9,633 nt of DNA from positions 1 through 9,633 of the forward strand of contig CAJUIQ010000045.1 of assembly GCA_910586545.1 (NCBI GenBank), read 5' to 3'. The notes beneath the pieces are model-generated. The model worked only from the letters and a program-made list of their open reading frames with translations, had not been told where the DNA came from and searched no databases. Positions 5,865-9,633 of the stretch are shown here, in pieces. The stretch's first letter is position 1. Each line of letters starts with the position of its first letter. Origin of the DNA: an uncultured Eubacteriales bacterium (GTDB lineage Bacteria > Bacillota > Clostridia > Oscillospirales > CAG-272). Both the position numbers and the translations under genes were made by a program.

Positions 5865-6848
5865 ATGAATTTTGACTTTTCCGGAGAAAATGCAAAAGCT
5901 TTTGAAGAGGCTAATACTTTGGTGCAATCTCTGATAGCAGAAGTAGAAAAAGTAGTGGTAGGAAAGCACAATGAAATTGTTATGCTGGTTACTTCTATGC
6001 TGGCAGGCGGTCATGTCTTGATTGAAGACGTCCCCGGCGTAGGTAAAACTACCTTAGCCGCCGCTCTGTCTAAAGCTGCCGGACTGTCTTTTAATCGAGC
6101 CCAGTTTACGCCGGACGTGATGGCCTCGGATATCACCGGCTTCAACATATATAACCGCTCCAAAGAACAATTTGAATTTCGAAGCGGACTTGTAATGTGC
6201 AATATTCTTTTAGCAGATGAAATCAACCGCGCTTCTCCCAAAACACAATCTGCTCTGTTAGAAGCCATGGAAGAAGGACAGGTAACCGTAGATGGGCAAA
6301 CTTACGCGATTCCCACGCCTTTTATGGTCATCGCAACGCAAAACCCCTCCGGCTATATTGGTACATATCCTCTGCCGGAAGCCCAATTAGACCGTTTTAT
6401 TATGCGTCTGTCTATGGGATACCCGACAGAAGCGGAGGAAATGGCTATCCTGTCCGACAGAAAAACGGAAAATCCGATGGGCCAAATCTCCGCCGTTACA
6501 AACACACAGTCTATACAAGAACTGCGCCGCATCGTTTCTACCGTGACGGTATCCGGAGAAGTCAGCCGATACATTGTGCAGCTGGTCAGCGCCACAAGAA
6601 GCGCCAAGTCCATTACACTGGGAGCATCCCCGCGCGCTTCCCTTGCATTGATGAAGTTGTCTCAGGCATATGCTTTTATTCGCGGAAGAGACTACGTTTT
6701 GGCAGAGGATGTTTCCGCCCTGTACACACCCGCTGTATCCCATCGAATCATGCTCAGCCAGGAGGCGCGTCTAAGTCAAACCACCGCTGCAGAAGTTCTT
6801 GCGGAAGTAGCCCGTACAGTGGAAGTTCCCTTTAAAACCCAAAGATAA
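5865..6848 (+). CDS. MoxR-family AAA+ ATPase
   Basis: A 327-residue cytoplasmic ATPase of the MoxR family. Walker A is PGVGKTT at 57-63, Walker B ILLADEINR at 114-122, sensor 1 ATQNP at 157-161, a likely arginine finger LDRF at 175-178, and sensor 2 in GASPRAS at 253-259. The C-terminal lid domain (about 210-320) contains ALMKLSQAYAFIRGRDYV and AEDVSAL, both typical. Length and motifs are complete, so the enzyme should be active. MoxR proteins are thought to act as chaperone-like ATPases for partner proteins encoded next to them, often with a von Willebrand A-like domain; here the DUF58 protein begins 11 nt downstream. It is first in an operon with its own promoter. The ribosome binding site is unusually distant (AGGAGG 31 nt upstream), but the MoxR N-terminus supports this start. 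The client process is unknown; envelope functions are most often proposed. Confidence 0.97.
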   Translation: MNFDFSGENAKAFEEANTLVQSLIAEVEKVVVGKHNEIVMLVTSMLAGGHVLIEDVPGVGKTTLAAALSKAAGLSFNRAQFTPDVMASDITGFNIYNRSKEQFEFRSGLVMCNILLADEINRASPKTQSALLEAMEEGQVTVDGQTYAIPTPFMVIATQNPSGYIGTYPLPEAQLDRFIMRLSMGYPTEAEEMAILSDRKTENPMGQISAVTNTQSIQELRRIVSTVTVSGEVSRYIVQLVSATRSAKSITLGASPRASLALMKLSQAYAFIRGRDYVLAEDVSALYTPAVSHRIMLSQEARLSQTTAAEVLAEVARTVEVPFKTQR

Positions 6849-6859
6849 GAAGGCAACCT

Positions 6860-8659
6860 ATGGCTGATAAAAGAAGACGCAAAAGTGCGCCGGCGCTGCT
6901 CCCTCGACCGGGCGTGATTCTATATGGTTTTCTATTCCTTTTTGCACTTGTATTCACCCAATTGCTGCGAAATACCGCTTCTGCCGTATTCTTCTGGTTT
7001 CTTGTGATTGTTCCCTTTCTGTCTTTCCTGCTGCTGATGGTCGGAAAGGCATGCATCCAGGTATATGTATCTTCCGCTGTTAATTGCTGCGAAAAATTGA
7101 CGCCGGTGGAATACGAGATTCGTCTGATCAATACAGGTCCTATTCCGCTTCCCTTTGTAGAAGCAATGATTCATCTTCCTCGTGTAGACGGCGTACGCAG
7201 CCTGCATCAAAAGCTGGTACTGTCCTTAATCCCATTCGGCATGCATGTAATTAAGGACACTGTGCGGTTCCGGTATCGGGGATTGTATGAAATCGGCGTA
7301 GGTGAGATTTATCTGTATGATTATCTGCGTTTGTTTCGGCTTCGTATTGATATGGGCAACTACAGTAACGTGACCGTACTTCCCCGACGTCTTCTTCTGG
7401 ATACATCTGTCAAAACCGCTACCTCAGATATTCCCTCCTCTTTTGCTAGGATGCAGTATACTATGGAGCAGTCTGAGCAGGCAAGTATCCGAAACTATCG
7501 TTTGGGAGATACTATGAAATCCATTCACTGGAAACTTTCTTCAAAAGCGGAAGACCTGCAAGTACGGGATTTTAACACGAACGACGATCAGCATGTTTAT
7601 ATTTTTGTGGACTTTGCAGAACCCACTCCTCCACCGCAAGTGGAAAAGTCGCGTAAGCAAAAACACATTCGTCTACTTTTGAAAAAGAGAGAGCGCAGGG
7701 TTATGCTGCCCGCCATTCGCCTGCATAAAATTGCTGGCAAAGCAGAAGCTTTAGACAGCGCGGTAACCCACGGAATTCAGAATGTAAAAAAGCGGATGCA
7801 GGATCGCCGCCAGGCGGCCAAACGGCGGAGAAGATTGCAGGCAGGCAACAGCGCATCTTCCGTGCAATCTATGGATGAAATCGATGCTCTGATTCGGGCA
7901 ACAGCCAGAAAACGGGCGCACGTTAAAAAAATTGATCCAAAAAAAGAGGAAAAACGAAGCGCCAACGCCCAGCAAAGAGAGCAAGAACAAGCACTGCTAC
8001 GCGCCCAAATAGAAGCGGAAGATGCCGTAGTACAAAAATTGCTGGAAGAAATTGACGGAGACATGAGAGAAGCGGACGTCGAAGAACTAGACGAATCCAT
8101 TCGTGTTTGGGGCGGCGCTATTCGGCCGGATTTTGCAGATGAAATGCCTGAATTATGCGCAGATACCGTGGCAGAAATTGCCGTTGCAGAGGTGATGAAT
8201 GAAATTCGGCACGGGCACCGCTGTACTGTAGCCTGGTTTGATCCTCGCGAAGACAACGGGGTCTGCGTACATCACTCCTCTGATCTTGCTTCTTTTGAAG
8301 ATATTTACAACCAATTTGCACGCGCTTCTGTAGTGTCAGAAAAACAGCGTGTGTGCAATTTGAGTCGGCTAATATCGGAAACAGCAAATGTGACAATTCG
8401 TATTGTTACCGCCAACATGGATCCGGCGTCCATTGCCGAATATAGCCGAATTCCTGCTATGTTTGGCGGAGCTGGGAGCGGTTGTATCACAGAAATATTG
8501 TTTTATAGTCCAACAGAAAAGTATCAAACCCCTATGGAACGAGAAGAGTATGTAGCTGCCTGCGCCGCAAAGCTGAGACAGCAAGGCATATTTCCAAGCC
8601 GAATGCAGTTAGTCGAACAGCAAGGACGTCAAACGCTCCTCACCGCTATTCAATACTGA
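6860..8659 (+). CDS. DUF58 membrane protein with large charged insertion
   Basis: A 599-residue membrane-anchored DUF58 protein, the usual partner of MoxR. After a basic N-terminus (KRRRK) come two membrane segments at about 19-36 and 42-62, then a beta-rich region (75-180). The DUF58 signature IRNYRLGDTMKSIHWKLSSKAEDLQVRDF, at 210-238, is intact. The strand VYIFVDFAE at 246-254 should begin the von Willebrand A-like part, but the metal-site D-x-S-x-S is only D-F-A-E here. The domain is then interrupted by about 175 charged, mostly helical residues (257-432) and resumes at ADTVAEIAVAEVMNEIRHGHRCTVAWF (434-460). Family members are commonly near 400 residues, so the insertion accounts for the extra length. 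The start has AGAAGG 6 nt upstream and follows moxR by 11 nt. The downstream membrane protein begins close by. Substrate and cellular process are unknown. Confidence 0.9.
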   Translation: MADKRRRKSAPALLPRPGVILYGFLFLFALVFTQLLRNTASAVFFWFLVIVPFLSFLLLMVGKACIQVYVSSAVNCCEKLTPVEYEIRLINTGPIPLPFVEAMIHLPRVDGVRSLHQKLVLSLIPFGMHVIKDTVRFRYRGLYEIGVGEIYLYDYLRLFRLRIDMGNYSNVTVLPRRLLLDTSVKTATSDIPSSFARMQYTMEQSEQASIRNYRLGDTMKSIHWKLSSKAEDLQVRDFNTNDDQHVYIFVDFAEPTPPPQVEKSRKQKHIRLLLKKRERRVMLPAIRLHKIAGKAEALDSAVTHGIQNVKKRMQDRRQAAKRRRRLQAGNSASSVQSMDEIDALIRATARKRAHVKKIDPKKEEKRSANAQQREQEQALLRAQIEAEDAVVQKLLEEIDGDMREADVEELDESIRVWGGAIRPDFADEMPELCADTVAEIAVAEVMNEIRHGHRCTVAWFDPREDNGVCVHHSSDLASFEDIYNQFARASVVSEKQRVCNLSRLISETANVTIRIVTANMDPASIAEYSRIPAMFGGAGSGCITEILFYSPTEKYQTPMEREEYVAACAAKLRQQGIFPSRMQLVEQQGRQTLLTAIQY

Positions 8660-8721
8660 TGAACTGGAAAGGAGGCCGCTACACAGGCGGAACTATTTCT
8701 TTTGAAAAACATAAAACATAA
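8659..8721 (+). other. Possible short leader ORF overlapping the DUF58 stop
   Basis: ATG 8659 overlaps the DUF58 stop (TGATG), an arrangement typical of translational coupling. It opens a 20-codon frame (MNWKGGRYTGG...) ending at TAA 8719-8721. It contains the AAAGGAGG site and overlaps the first codons of the next gene in another frame. It could be a coupled leader, the remnant of the true start of the membrane-protein gene after a one-base indel, or chance. Confidence 0.25.
8668..8690 (+). promoter_or_regulatory. Consensus Shine-Dalgarno with small hairpin before the membrane-protein gene
   Basis: AAAGGAGG (8668-8675) is directly followed by CCGC (8676-8679) and GCGG (8687-8690), which can pair around a 7-nt loop. 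The nearest start in the open downstream frame is TTG 8702, 26 nt after the AGGAGG. Looping out the hairpin would shorten the distance to about 11 nt. Confidence 0.5.
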
Positions 8722-9633
8722 ATTGCTTCTTCGAGCGTCTGCCCGTTCGCGGCAAAAAAAGGCGCAGATTCCTAATAGGGAATCTGTAGAAAACATTTTT
8801 GATTCTCCAGCAGCTTCCCTAACAAAGGCTACAAAAATTATTGGCTTTGTTTTGCGTGCCCTTTTGTTTTATATTGGCTTGTTTGGTATTGTCACATTCT
8901 TATGTGCAGCCAGCGGGCTTTCTATACAGGTTCATTGGCAGGCATGCTACATATCCAGCGGATTTATCGCTCTCATTTGTTTGATTGTCTGTGCAGTTGT
9001 GACAATCTCGGCTTTTAATTGCCTTACGAAGCTGCTTGTTCCCTTAGGGTCCGCCGCGGCTATAATCGGTCTGTGTTCTATTTTGTATGGGAATCCCTTT
9101 TCCTTTTTATGGGACAGCCTCCTGCGTATCTATAATTTTGCGCTTTATCATATTGCCAGTCTGGGATATGGCTCTCTTGGAAATTTTATGATATCGGACG
9201 ATTTAGACTACAGCGGCGCAGCCTACATGACAGTGGATCCGAAGCGTTTTTGGGGCGTATTTCTTCTAACTGCTTTTTTCGGTATCCTAATCGGACTGTG
9301 TATGTTGAAAAAAGTACGGCTGATTCCGCTGTGTGCACTTCTCTCCCTCATTATCGTTCCCGTTTTCACCTACAACATTTCGAACGGGAATATTGGTATC
9401 GGCTGTATTATCGCTTTTTGTCTTGGCTGCGCAGTATTGAAAGTATACGATTACCGCTATGCCGGAACGCGCAACCGCAAGATAGAAAAGAAAAAAAGGC
9501 GGCAGGAGCAAAAAAATTTACGAAACAGAAATGCGATCCGTAAAAAAGAAGAAAAAAAAGCGCTGCGGACACAGGCAGAAGAGATTCTCAAAGCGTCTCT
9601 GGAAACAGATATGGACAAACGCCGTTCCCGCAT
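8702..9633 (+). CDS. Multi-pass membrane protein of the MoxR/DUF58 operon, partial
   Basis: The frame is open to the right edge (310 codons seen), so the C-terminus is missing. A basic cytoplasmic N-terminus (about 45 residues, rich in Lys and Arg) is followed by about six hydrophobic segments, near 46-72, 84-106, 108-130, 185-202, 205-224 and 229-249. An extended loop, at 131-184 between segments 3 and 4, carries YGSLGNF...DDLDYSGAAYMTVD. After segment 6 a strongly charged helical stretch begins (257-310, KKKRRQEQK, KKEEKKALR). In similar operons the third gene often encodes a membrane protein with a transglutaminase-like domain; that domain is not visible here and would have to lie beyond the window. 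The start is uncertain: no ATG is available, and TTG 8702 is the first usable start after the stop at 8660, with AAAGGAGG 26 nt upstream. TTG 8723 is an alternative. It follows the DUF58 stop by 42 nt. Confidence 0.75.
   Translation, partial: MKNIKHKLLLRASARSRQKKAQIPNRESVENIFDSPAASLTKATKIIGFVLRALLFYIGLFGIVTFLCAASGLSIQVHWQACYISSGFIALICLIVCAVVTISAFNCLTKLLVPLGSAAAIIGLCSILYGNPFSFLWDSLLRIYNFALYHIASLGYGSLGNFMISDDLDYSGAAYMTVDPKRFWGVFLLTAFFGILIGLCMLKKVRLIPLCALLSLIIVPVFTYNISNGNIGIGCIIAFCLGCAVLKVYDYRYAGTRNRKIEKKKRRQEQKNLRNRNAIRKKEEKKALRTQAEEILKASLETDMDKRRSR

Overview
The window looks like chromosomal DNA from a low-to-moderate GC Gram-positive bacterium, most likely an anaerobic member of the Clostridia. 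The basis is purine-rich Shine-Dalgarno sites, sigma-A type promoters with 16-17 bp spacers, a UPF0237/UPF0210 gene pair, an XRE-cupin regulator next to an AMP-forming acyl-CoA synthetase, and a MoxR/DUF58/membrane-protein operon. I see no phage genes, insertion sequences, tRNA, rRNA or CRISPR array.

Left part (1-2771, minus strand): a regulator with an XRE helix-turn-helix and a cupin domain is followed by an acyl-CoA synthetase (AMP-forming, MACS-like). Next comes the start of a small ferritin-like protein that runs off the left edge. The regulator has a clear promoter. A second promoter lies before the synthetase, and its -35 element sits on a perfect 12-bp palindrome at the end of the regulator gene. 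A 10-bp inverted repeat before the ferritin-like gene takes in most of that gene's ribosome binding site.

Middle part (2858-5558, plus strand): a divergent promoter drives a predicted two-domain acyltransferase (NAT_N/GNAT_C type), an ACT-domain protein (UPF0237) and a UPF0210/PFL-family protein. A near-perfect 16-bp hairpin terminator ends this unit. The UPF0210 gene is interrupted by one in-frame TAA at 5134-5136. The same frame continues for 116 further family-like codons, so this looks like a single-base nonsense change, or a sequence error.

Right part (5751-9633, plus strand): an extended -10 promoter drives a MoxR AAA+ ATPase, a DUF58 protein and a six-segment membrane protein that runs off the right edge. 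This is the usual order of a MoxR/DUF58/transglutaminase-type module, in which the ATPase is thought to act on a DUF58 partner at the membrane. Two things are unusual. The DUF58 protein has about 175 extra charged residues inserted in its domain. Both moxR and the membrane-protein gene have a consensus AGGAGG unusually far (26-31 nt) from the first usable start codon, with a small inverted repeat in between.

The strongest leads are the interrupted UPF0210 gene, the DUF58 insertion with its similarly charged neighbour, and the structured translation-start regions. I did not find a clearly new multi-gene system.
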